From positions 62,001-126,000 of the forward strand of contig NZ_JAIVCC010000002.1 of the NCBI RefSeq assembly GCF_020866905.1: a DNA stretch of 64,000 bases, in the 5' to 3' direction. Shown here piece after piece: positions 8,137 to 15,693 of this stretch. The translations under genes were made by a program, and so were the position numbers. Source of the DNA: Salinimicrobium sediminilitoris (lineage in GTDB: Bacteria > Bacteroidota > Bacteroidia > Flavobacteriales > Flavobacteriaceae). Under the pieces are notes generated by a model, which worked only from the letters and a program-made list of their open reading frames with translations, was not told the DNA's origin and did not search any database. Each line of letters opens with the position of its first letter. Position 1 is the first letter of the stretch.

Positions 8137-8144
8137 CAAATGTA
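8137..8144 (-). promoter_or_regulatory. -7 promoter element TACATTTG for the E1 gene
   Basis: Matches the Bacteroidota consensus TAnnTTTG on the minus strand, 18 nt before the ATG at 8118. No clear -33 element was confirmed. Confidence 0.5.
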
Positions 8145-8208
8145 ATTAAATTTGAACTCCTTGTTATTAAGAAAAATCTAAACCCCACTGCACTCTTAGT
8201 AATTTATT

Positions 8209-8216
8209 TAACTTTG
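8209..8216 (+). promoter_or_regulatory. -7 promoter element TAACTTTG for the oxygenase operon
   Basis: Matches TAnnTTTG and ends at 8216, so a GTG at 8216 cannot be the start codon of the transcript it drives. The ATG at 8240 follows with a leader of about 17 nt. Confidence 0.55.
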
Positions 8217-8239
8217 TGATACATATAAAACATGATCTT

Positions 8240-9193
8240 ATGGAAATGAACAACATTCCCAGTGTTGACCTCGCAGACTTTTTGTCTGATGACCCGAAGC
8301 GAAAGCAAAAATTTGTAAACGAAATAGGTAAAGCCTACGAAGAAATAGGATTTGTCGCCTTAAAAAATCACTTTTTAAGCGATAATCTTAGTTCTGAGCT
8401 ATATAAAGAAGTAAAGAACTTTTTTGATCTTCCGGTCGAAACTAAAAAGAAATATGAAATTGAAGGCCTTGCGGGCCAGCGAGGATACATTTCCTTCGGA
8501 AAAGAACATGCTAAAGGAAAGAAAGAAGGGGATCTTAAGGAATTCTGGCATTTTGGACAGGAACCTTCCAAAGATGCCAATCTTACTGAAGAATATCCTG
8601 AGAACGTACAGGTAGAAGAACTTCCAGACTTCAACCACACAGGGATGGAGGCATACCGGATGCTTGAAAAAACCGGCATCTATGTACTAAGAGCACTTGC
8701 TCTTTATATTGGCCTGAATGAACATTATTTTGATCATTGGGCAAGCAACGGAAACAGTATATTACGACCTATTCACTACCCTCCTATCACCGAAGAGCCA
8801 AAAGGCGCAGTACGGGCAGGAGCTCACGGTGACATTAACTTAATCACCTTGTTAATGGGGGCATCCACAGGAGGTCTTCAGGTTTTAAGAAAAGACGGTG
8901 AATGGATTGACGCCATTCCAAAAGAGGATGAATTAGTTATCAATGTTGGGGATATGCTGGAAAGACATACCAACAACAAACTTCGAAGCACAATCCACCG
9001 GGTAGTGAACCCTCCAAAGGAGCAGTGGAGCACTCCCCGATATTCCATTCCGTTTTTCATGCACCCGCGCAGCGAAATGCCACTAAATTGTCTGGAAGAA
9101 TGTATTGATGATGAGCATCCAAAAACTTATCCCGATATTACTGCAGGGGAATTTCTTCACCAGCGACTGGTCGAGATAGGACTCAAAAAATAA
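8240..9193 (+). CDS. 2-oxoglutarate/Fe(II)-dependent oxygenase, isopenicillin N synthase family
   Basis: A 317-residue protein with an N-terminal DIOX_N domain (IPSVDLADF at the start) and a C-terminal 2OG-Fe(II) domain. The iron ligands appear in GAHGDINLITLL (His and Asp) and STIHRVVNP (His), and the 2-oxoglutarate Arg is in PRYSIPFFMHP. It would be a soluble oxygenase using molecular oxygen; the substrate is unknown. The start was moved from an in-frame GTG at 8216 to ATG 8240 because of the promoter element. It begins a plus-strand run with the SUI1, DUF1835 and phosphorylase genes, with gaps of 1-9 bp. Confidence 0.9.
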   Translation: MEMNNIPSVDLADFLSDDPKRKQKFVNEIGKAYEEIGFVALKNHFLSDNLSSELYKEVKNFFDLPVETKKKYEIEGLAGQRGYISFGKEHAKGKKEGDLKEFWHFGQEPSKDANLTEEYPENVQVEELPDFNHTGMEAYRMLEKTGIYVLRALALYIGLNEHYFDHWASNGNSILRPIHYPPITEEPKGAVRAGAHGDINLITLLMGASTGGLQVLRKDGEWIDAIPKEDELVINVGDMLERHTNNKLRSTIHRVVNPPKEQWSTPRYSIPFFMHPRSEMPLNCLEECIDDEHPKTYPDITAGEFLHQRLVEIGLKK

Positions 9194-9197
9194 TTTC

Positions 9198-9548
9198 ATG
9201 GCTAAAAAGAAGATGGGACTGGAGGATTTGGGCTTTGTCTTTTCGACAGACAAAGATTTTGAACCCGACATTCATGAAGATGAAAAGGAAGAGACATTAA
9301 AACCTAAGGATCAACTCCTGGAAGCACATTACAGCTCAAAAGGACGTGCCGGTAAAAAGGTGACGGTAGTAAAAGGCTTCATCGGCACAGATGAAGATCT
9401 CACCGCCCTGGGTAAAGACTTAAAAAAGAAATGTGGTGTGGGTGGCTCTGTCAAAAATGGAGAAATCATCATTCAGGGAGAAGTGCGTGATAAAGTAATG
9501 AGTTATCTTAGTGACATGGGATACAAGGTAAAGCGTGTAGGAGGCTAA
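9198..9548 (+). CDS. SUI1/eIF1-family translation factor (YciH-like)
   Basis: A 116-residue protein. The C-terminal 75 residues form the SUI1 domain: KKVTVVKGF, then LGKDLKKKCGVGGSVKNG and IIIQGEVRDKV. Bacterial YciH homologues resemble eukaryotic eIF1 and can influence start-site selection in vitro. The N-terminal 40 residues are acidic and charged. It lies 4 bp after the oxygenase gene and 9 bp before the DUF1835 gene. Its cellular role in Bacteroidota is not established. Confidence 0.93.
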   Translation: MAKKKMGLEDLGFVFSTDKDFEPDIHEDEKEETLKPKDQLLEAHYSSKGRAGKKVTVVKGFIGTDEDLTALGKDLKKKCGVGGSVKNGEIIIQGEVRDKVMSYLSDMGYKVKRVGG

Positions 9549-9557
9549 AATATTTTT

Positions 9558-10493
9558 ATGGAGGAAAAGAAAATTTTACATATCACCAATGGAGATGACC
9601 TTTCGGAACAGATCCTAAACCTAAAACTTCCGGGAGATGTCATCACCTGGCGGGAGATGTTATGTGAAGGCCCTGCCTCCATGGATGTGGGGGACGAAGA
9701 GTTTGTAACACTTCGAAAGACTTTTCTTTGCGAGAAATATAAAATCACAGAGGATAGATATCAAAAAGAATTCCTGGCAGAACTGGTAAAGCTGGCCGCC
9801 ATAAATAATTATGACGAGGTAGTTTTATGGTTTGAGTTCGATCTTTTCTCTCATATGAATATGCTCGCTCTAATTAGTTTCCTGCTTCAGAATAAAAAGA
9901 TTGGTCCTTTTTCGCTGGTATGCAGCCGTAAATTAAAGGGAGAGGAAGAAATGGCTCCCCTGTCTCAGCTTTCTCCCAAACACCTTAAGGAGCATTATAA
10001 GCAAAGAATATCTTTGACCGATGAGGACATTCAAACTGCACAACTTATTTGGGAACTTTACTGTAGTAAAAACCCTAAACGCCTGGCTTCAGAAATCAAA
10101 AAAACTACAAATTTTGAATATCTGTCCAGTTCTATCAGAGCACATATCGAGCGGTTCCCCAGTGTGAAAACCGGGCTAAATACCCTGGAGGTAAACGTTT
10201 TGAAGCTCATTCGTGAACATAAAATAACATCGGTAAATCACCTTTTAGGATACGCTTTACAATACCAGGGTTATTATGGTTATGTAGATGTGCAGATGCA
10301 AAGGGTTTTAGATAAACTCAGTCCTTTTTATGAGTCTTCAGAAAATGGTTTATCTCTAAATGATGATGGCCTCAAAGCCCTTAACGGCACAAAAAATTAC
10401 TACCAGAATTTAAAAGATGATGAATATTACGGCGGCGTTAGAAAATACGACTTCCTTTACGACCCCGATAACCACGACATATTAAAATTATAA
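9558..10493 (+). CDS. DUF1835 domain-containing protein
   Basis: A 311-residue cytoplasmic protein beginning EKKILHITNGDDLSEQI, the DUF1835 opening, with the conserved WREMLCEGP segment. The C-terminal half (about 170-311), including RAHIERFPSVKTGLNTLE, resembles the companion DUF3658 region. No enzymatic motif is recognised. It sits between a SUI1 factor and a nucleoside phosphorylase in a tightly packed run, but the grouping does not define a pathway. Confidence 0.85.
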   Translation: MEEKKILHITNGDDLSEQILNLKLPGDVITWREMLCEGPASMDVGDEEFVTLRKTFLCEKYKITEDRYQKEFLAELVKLAAINNYDEVVLWFEFDLFSHMNMLALISFLLQNKKIGPFSLVCSRKLKGEEEMAPLSQLSPKHLKEHYKQRISLTDEDIQTAQLIWELYCSKNPKRLASEIKKTTNFEYLSSSIRAHIERFPSVKTGLNTLEVNVLKLIREHKITSVNHLLGYALQYQGYYGYVDVQMQRVLDKLSPFYESSENGLSLNDDGLKALNGTKNYYQNLKDDEYYGGVRKYDFLYDPDNHDILKL

Positions 10494-10494
10494 C

Positions 10495-11370
10495 ATGAAT
10501 CATTTAGCAGCTTCAGAATTAATTCTGAACCCTGACGGCAGCATATACCACCTCAATTTAAAACCTGAACATCTTGCCGACACTATTTTACTGGTGGGAG
10601 ATCAAAACCGGGTAGACAAGATCACCCAATACTTTGATAAAGTAGATGTGGTAATTAAAAAAAGAGAATTTCACACCCAAACAGGTGTTTACAAAGGAAA
10701 AAGGATTTCGGTAATTTCCACGGGAATTGGAACAGATAACATTGATATTGTGCTCAATGAACTTGACGCCCTGGTCAACATCGATTTTGAAACCCGCCAA
10801 ATCAAAGAAAATAAAACCAGCCTCAATATTATACGCATTGGAACCTCGGGCTCAATACAAAAAGATATTCCTGTAGATTCAATTGTGATAAGCGAACTGG
10901 CAGTTGGTTTTGATAGTTTATTGCATTACTACCAGAGTGATGACGTGCAACTTCAGGATTTTAATGAGGCCATTGAAGACCACCTTAATACCTATGAAAG
11001 GAACAGTAAACCTTACGTAGTTCCTGCCGATTCTAATTTGGTCAAAACATTTATGAGTGAAGAGGTGTTCTCCGGTTTTACAGGTTCAAATGTTGGGTTT
11101 TATGCACCACAGGGCCGTGTTCTTCGATTACCACTAAGGGACGATAACATGAAGGATAAATTGGCAGCTTTCAGCTTTAAAGGAAAAAAGATCACTAATC
11201 TCGAAATGGAAACCTCGGCAATCTTCGGACTTTCGAAAATGCTGGGCCATAAAGCCCTTTCTCTAAACGCGATCATTGCTAACAGAGCAACGGGAAATTT
11301 CACGAAAGATGGGGCAAAGGCGGTTGATAACACCATCAAATATACACTGGAAAAGCTGCTTTCTGTTTGA
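10495..11370 (+). CDS. Nucleoside phosphorylase (uridine phosphorylase-like)
   Basis: A 291-residue PNP_UDP_1 family enzyme. Phosphate-binding segments are ISTGIGTDNIDIV and RIGTSGSIQ; NLEMETSAIFGLSKM carries the Met-Glu pair that binds ribose. By family it cleaves uridine or another nucleoside with phosphate to give the base and ribose-1-phosphate, in salvage. It is longer than E. coli Udp (253 residues), as in many Bacteroidota members. It starts 1 bp after the DUF1835 stop codon, so the two are probably co-translated. Specificity for uridine over purines is inferred from overall resemblance only. Confidence 0.87.
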   Translation: MNHLAASELILNPDGSIYHLNLKPEHLADTILLVGDQNRVDKITQYFDKVDVVIKKREFHTQTGVYKGKRISVISTGIGTDNIDIVLNELDALVNIDFETRQIKENKTSLNIIRIGTSGSIQKDIPVDSIVISELAVGFDSLLHYYQSDDVQLQDFNEAIEDHLNTYERNSKPYVVPADSNLVKTFMSEEVFSGFTGSNVGFYAPQGRVLRLPLRDDNMKDKLAAFSFKGKKITNLEMETSAIFGLSKMLGHKALSLNAIIANRATGNFTKDGAKAVDNTIKYTLEKLLSV

Positions 11371-11436
11371 TTTCATTTAACAGAATATTAAAAGCACGCT
11401 AACCTCATATTTGTATTTTTGGCTAAATCCCTCCCT

Positions 11437-13488
11437 ATGTTAAAGCCTGAAGAGAAAATTACAAGGCATCGCGATTTAAACTGGTTGAGTTTCAATGAAA
11501 GAGTGCTTCAGGAAGCACAAAACAGCACCACTCCCCTGTACGAGAGGCTAAAATTCCTTGCAATTTTTTCAATGAATCTTGATGAGTACTTTCGGGTACG
11601 TGTCTCTCAATTAAGGCAGATGAAACGGGTTGAGAAAAGCATTAGGAAAAAACTTGCACTCAAGCCAAATAAAACGGTAAAGCAAATTCTTAAAGAGGTA
11701 CGGGAGCAACAGAACAGGTTTGGCGAGATCTATAGGGAGCAAATCATTCCGGAACTTGAAACCGCCGGAATTTACCTGGTTCACCGGGAAGATTATAATG
11801 ACCACCAGGAAGAATTTGCCCGCAGGTATTTCAAAAAAATCAGGGAGTGTATTGATACGGAAATGTTTGACACTTCCGGAGGGAAAGATTATTTTCTAAA
11901 GAACAATGCCCTCTACTTCGTTGTTTCTTTTAAAGATAAATCTGAATTTGGGGTGGTAAATATACCGACAGACGAATGCGACAGATTTATAAAGTTTTCT
12001 ACTGAAACCCCGGAACATAAAATCACGTTTTTAGATGATATCGTAAAAGTCAATATTCCTGAACTTTTTCCGCAGAAAGAAATTGAAGGAATTTATGAGA
12101 TAAAACTTTCGCGTGATGCTGAATTATATATTGATGATGAAATAGACGGGCTGCTGGCCGAAAAGATCTATGAGTCCCTAAAGCAGCGAACAGACGGTCA
12201 ACCTACACGATTATTGTATGATGCGGGGATGCCGGAAGGAGATCAAAAAATTCTGCGGAAAACCCTTAAACTGGGGAAAATTGACATGATGCCCGGTGGC
12301 AGATACCATAATTTCAGCGACTTCTTCTCTTTTCCCGATCCCAGTAATAATCCGGCTTTACATTATGAAGACTTACCTCCGGTAAAACATTCTGTTTTAG
12401 AAAACGCTGAAAATTATTTCAGCGAAATTTCAAAAAAAGACCAGTCGGTACATTTTCCTTACATGTCTTTCGAGTATGTGGAGCGTTTCATACATCAGGC
12501 TGCTAATGATCCCCTGGTAAAAGAAATCAAGATCTCCATTTACAGAATTGCAGATGAATCTGTGGTGACCTCTGCCCTGCTCTCGGCTCTCGAAAATGGC
12601 AAAAATGTCACCATTTTTATTGAAGCTAAGGCAAGATTTGATGAAAGAAATAATATTGACTGGGGACGAAAGTTCGAAGACGCGGGCGCTAAAGTAATTT
12701 ATAGTTACCCCAAGATTAAAGTGCATTCCAAGATCCTGCTGGTGAGCCGGGAAGAAAATAACGAACTTAAAGACTATGCCTACATAGGTACAGGGAATTT
12801 TAATAGTAAGACTTCTAAAATATACTGTGACCACGCTATTTTTACCGCTCACGAAAAAATAACTTCCGAACTTTCCAGAGTCTTTCTTGTTCTGGAGGGA
12901 GAATTAATTATTCCCCGTGCAAAGCGCCTTCTCATATCACCTTTTTCCACAAGAAAAACCTTTTCTGACATGATCAACAGAGAGATCACCAATGCCAGGA
13001 TGGGTAAAAAGGCTGGAATTAAAGCAAAAATGAACAGCCTGGAAGATAAGGAGATCATTGATCTTTTGTATGACGCCAGTGAAGCCGGCGTGAAAGTAAG
13101 GCTGCTGGTAAGAGGTTTTACATGCCTGGTGCCGGGTGTTAAGGATCTAAGTGAAAATATTTACATGACGAGTATTGTCGACAGGTTCCTGGAACACGGC
13201 CGAATCTACCTCTTTGAAAATGACGGAAATGAAGAACTCTATTTTGGCAGCGCCGACTGGATGACCCGAAACCTTGATCGTAGGATAGAAGTAATTGCTC
13301 CCGTGTATGACAAAGATATCGCCAGGGAGTTTAAAGATATACTGGAGATCCAGTTCAATGACAATGTCAAAGCCCGAATCCAGGACCCGGAGGAAAAAAA
13401 CAATTTTGTACAGCCACAACCGGGAGAAAAAAAAATAAGATCGCAGTATGAGATCTACAATTATTTAAAGGAAAAGCATGCCTTATGA
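11437..13488 (+). CDS. ppk1: Polyphosphate kinase 1
   Basis: A 683-residue PPK1 with the four usual domains. The N domain opens HRDLNWLSFNERVLQEA; the C1 domain has IYSYPKIKVHSKILLV, whose His (about residue 429) is the phosphorylated active-site residue; the C2 domain has a second conserved region GADWMTRNLDRRIEV. It reversibly polymerises ATP gamma-phosphate into polyphosphate at the membrane or in granules. A TTG six codons upstream (11419) is possible, but ATG 11437 fits the family N terminus. The stop codon overlaps the start of the next gene (ATGA), suggesting coupling. Confidence 0.95.
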   Translation: MLKPEEKITRHRDLNWLSFNERVLQEAQNSTTPLYERLKFLAIFSMNLDEYFRVRVSQLRQMKRVEKSIRKKLALKPNKTVKQILKEVREQQNRFGEIYREQIIPELETAGIYLVHREDYNDHQEEFARRYFKKIRECIDTEMFDTSGGKDYFLKNNALYFVVSFKDKSEFGVVNIPTDECDRFIKFSTETPEHKITFLDDIVKVNIPELFPQKEIEGIYEIKLSRDAELYIDDEIDGLLAEKIYESLKQRTDGQPTRLLYDAGMPEGDQKILRKTLKLGKIDMMPGGRYHNFSDFFSFPDPSNNPALHYEDLPPVKHSVLENAENYFSEISKKDQSVHFPYMSFEYVERFIHQAANDPLVKEIKISIYRIADESVVTSALLSALENGKNVTIFIEAKARFDERNNIDWGRKFEDAGAKVIYSYPKIKVHSKILLVSREENNELKDYAYIGTGNFNSKTSKIYCDHAIFTAHEKITSELSRVFLVLEGELIIPRAKRLLISPFSTRKTFSDMINREITNARMGKKAGIKAKMNSLEDKEIIDLLYDASEAGVKVRLLVRGFTCLVPGVKDLSENIYMTSIVDRFLEHGRIYLFENDGNEELYFGSADWMTRNLDRRIEVIAPVYDKDIAREFKDILEIQFNDNVKARIQDPEEKNNFVQPQPGEKKIRSQYEIYNYLKEKHAL

Positions 13489-14333
13489 GAAGTATAAAAG
13501 TAGGTGGAGTACCTGAACATTTCAATCTTCCCTGGCATCTTCTTATCGACGAGGGGAAATTTAAAGAGAACGGCCTTGATCTTTCCTGGAGAGATTTTCC
13601 CGATGGCACGGGTGCCATGTGCAAAGCCATGCGAAGTAAAGAAATAGACGTAGCCGTTATTCTTACTGAAGGTATTATAAAGGATATCCATAACGGTAAT
13701 GATGCAGTTATTGTGCAGGAATACATCGCTTCTCCTCTTATTTGGGGAATACATGTGGCTGCAGAATCCAACTTCAAGACCCTGGAAGACCTTAAAGATC
13801 AAAAAGTTGCCATTAGCAGGTATGGGTCGGGTTCACATTTAATGGCTTATGTAAATGCGAGGAATCTTGGCTGGGATCCTTCCAAGTTAGAATTTGAAGT
13901 AGTAGGTGATATTGATGGCGCCATTGAAGCCTTAAAATCGGGAAAAGCAGGTTATTTCATGTGGGAACATTTCACTACCAAACCACTGGTAGACAAAGGA
14001 ATTTTCCGGAGGATAGGTGATTGTCCCACGCCATGGTCCTGTTTTGTCATTGCCGTGAACAAAGACTTTAGGGACAGAGAACCGGCCGCAATACTAACTA
14101 TGCTTAAGACGTTAAACAATCTAACGCGTCAATTCAAAGAGATCCCTAAAATAGAAACGGCTCTTGCAAAGAAATATGACCAGAAGGAGGAAGATATTAA
14201 ACAGTGGTTAAAGATCACCAACTGGAGTCAAAAACAACTTTCGGTCGAGGAGATCCACAAGGTACAGGAACAGCTTAAAGAACTTGGATTAATTTCTGAG
14301 ATGAAGGACAATCTTGATTTCCTCCCCCACTAA
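13485..14333 (+). CDS. Periplasmic-binding-fold protein without signal peptide, NMT1/ThiY-like
   Basis: A 282-residue protein with the type II periplasmic binding fold of NMT1/THI5-like solute-binding proteins: IKVGGVPEHFNLPWHLLIDEG at the start, then DVAVILTEG and WGIHVAAESNFKTLEDLKDQKVAISRYGSGSHL. It has no signal peptide or lipobox, so it should stay in the cytoplasm. No permease or ATPase genes are adjacent. Its start overlaps the ppk1 stop (ATGA). It may be a cytoplasmic ligand-binding or HMP-synthase-like protein rather than a transporter component; the ligand is unknown. Confidence 0.78.
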   Translation: MRSIKVGGVPEHFNLPWHLLIDEGKFKENGLDLSWRDFPDGTGAMCKAMRSKEIDVAVILTEGIIKDIHNGNDAVIVQEYIASPLIWGIHVAAESNFKTLEDLKDQKVAISRYGSGSHLMAYVNARNLGWDPSKLEFEVVGDIDGAIEALKSGKAGYFMWEHFTTKPLVDKGIFRRIGDCPTPWSCFVIAVNKDFRDREPAAILTMLKTLNNLTRQFKEIPKIETALAKKYDQKEEDIKQWLKITNWSQKQLSVEEIHKVQEQLKELGLISEMKDNLDFLPH

Positions 14334-14343
14334 AAAAAATACT

Positions 14344-14982
14344 ATGAACTATATTACAAGATTTACTTTATTCATTTTACTCACCTTCACCCTACCTGTA
14401 GCCGCGCAGGATATTGAAATACAGGAAGACACGATCGCACTGGAGGAGCAATTGCAACAGGAAATGATCTTTAGGAGAGATACTACTAAAAGTGAAGTTC
14501 ACCTCAATATTTTAAATCTATTGGTTTTCGGAGCCCTGGATGTAGGATATGAACGGGTGATCAACGATCATACTTCGGCCGGGGTTGAGATATTTTCTAA
14601 AGTATTCAACAAGAATGAAGGCGAGGACGTGGACCTTTCCAAAGTTTACGCCAAGGATTTCTCTATTACCGGAAGGTTTAAATATTTCCTGCAGGAAGAA
14701 AATACTGCCTGGGGTTATTATGCAGAAGCCTTTGGGATGTTTTCCAATGGAGATAACGAAGTGAAAATGGAGTTCAAGGACGCTGAAACAGGAGAGTTAG
14801 AAGAAAGAGAAGTACTAATTGAATACACAGATATAGGTCTTGGTGTAGGCGTAGGTGGAAAATGGGTGGCTAAACAAGGATTTTTGATCGATGTTTCCTT
14901 TGGAATAGGAAGAAACCTCTTCGACAAAAATTCTCCCGATATTATCCTGTTACCTTCAGTTAATGTGGGCTACCGATTCTAA
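14344..14982 (+). CDS. Secreted outer-membrane beta-barrel-like protein
   Basis: A 212-residue protein with a signal peptide MNYITRFTLFILLTFTLP ending at VAAQ. The mature part alternates hydrophobic and polar residues and ends SVNVGYRF, with a C-terminal Phe typical of outer-membrane barrels. It resembles the DUF3575-like porin group loosely. A longer reading frame begins at 14314 but would overlap the preceding gene and bury the signal peptide, so ATG 14344 is preferred. Function unknown. It converges with ung, 1 bp between stop codons. Confidence 0.75.
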   Translation: MNYITRFTLFILLTFTLPVAAQDIEIQEDTIALEEQLQQEMIFRRDTTKSEVHLNILNLLVFGALDVGYERVINDHTSAGVEIFSKVFNKNEGEDVDLSKVYAKDFSITGRFKYFLQEENTAWGYYAEAFGMFSNGDNEVKMEFKDAETGELEEREVLIEYTDIGLGVGVGGKWVAKQGFLIDVSFGIGRNLFDKNSPDIILLPSVNVGYRF

Positions 14983-14983
14983 T

Positions 14984-15649
14984 CTACCAGTCTATAGGTT
15001 CTTTTCCTAAAAATTTCAGGTATTCATTGGTTTTGCTGAAGTGCCTGTTGCCAAACCAGTATCCACGATTTGCAGCTAATGGAGAAGGATGACCGCTGGT
15101 GAGCACAAGATGTTTGTTCTTATCGATCTTTTTACCTTTCTTTTGTGCAGGAGTTCCCCATAATAAAAACACCAGATTCTCCCGCTCTTCTGAAAGAATT
15201 GAAATAACAGCATCTGTAAACTTTTCCCATCCTTTTCTCTGGTGTGAACCGGCTTGTCCTGCCCGCACAGTAAGTGTTGCATTAAGCATCAAAACTCCCT
15301 GTTCTGCCCAATGCTGAAGATTTCCGTGTGCCGGTACAGGTTTTTCCAAATCATCTTTTATCTCTCTAAAAATATTGACCAAAGAAGGTGGAACCTTGGT
15401 ATTAGGTTGAACCGAGAAACATAAACCATGAGCCTGGCCATAACCATGATAGGGGTCCTGCCCAATAATTACCACTTTAGTTTCCTCAAAGGGAGAGAGT
15501 TCAAAAGCTTTGAATATATTATCGGGATGGGGAAAACAATCATTCGCTTCATATTCTGCAGTCACAAATTGAAGAAGTTCCTTGAAATAAGGCTGTTCCA
15601 TTTCATGATTTAACTTTTTTTTCCAATTCTGGGTAATGTTAAAGGTCAT
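14984..15649 (-). CDS. ung: Uracil-DNA glycosylase, family 1
   Basis: A 221-residue UNG. The catalytic motif is [20 protein letters not shown], with the water-activating Asp; the Leu-intercalation motif [11 protein letters not shown] lies near the C terminus. It excises uracil from DNA to start base excision repair. A TTG nine codons upstream (15676) extends the frame but lies inside the predicted promoter element, so ATG 15649 is chosen; the length then matches E. coli Ung (229). It is transcribed divergently from mutS2, giving two DNA-maintenance genes a shared 44-bp control region. Confidence 0.95.
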   Translation of the reverse strand: [221 protein letters not shown]

Positions 15650-15673
15650 AATTATGGTTAAATTGCGGCTTCC

Positions 15674-15681
15674 CAAAAATA
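15674..15681 (-). promoter_or_regulatory. -7 promoter element TATTTTTG for ung
   Basis: Matches TAnnTTTG on the minus strand, 24 nt before the ung ATG, in the ung/mutS2 divergent spacer. Confidence 0.45.
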
Positions 15682-15693
15682 GGGAAATTTTAT

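Noticed and set aside
8119-8139. TTG start of the E1 fusion gene
   Set aside because: It overlaps the TACATTTG element, and the ATG at 8118 gives the usual N terminus.
8216-8239. GTG start for the oxygenase
   Set aside because: The codon overlaps the TAACTTTG promoter element; ATG 8240 is the better start.
15650-15676. TTG start of ung
   Set aside because: It lies within the predicted promoter element and lengthens the N terminus beyond the family.
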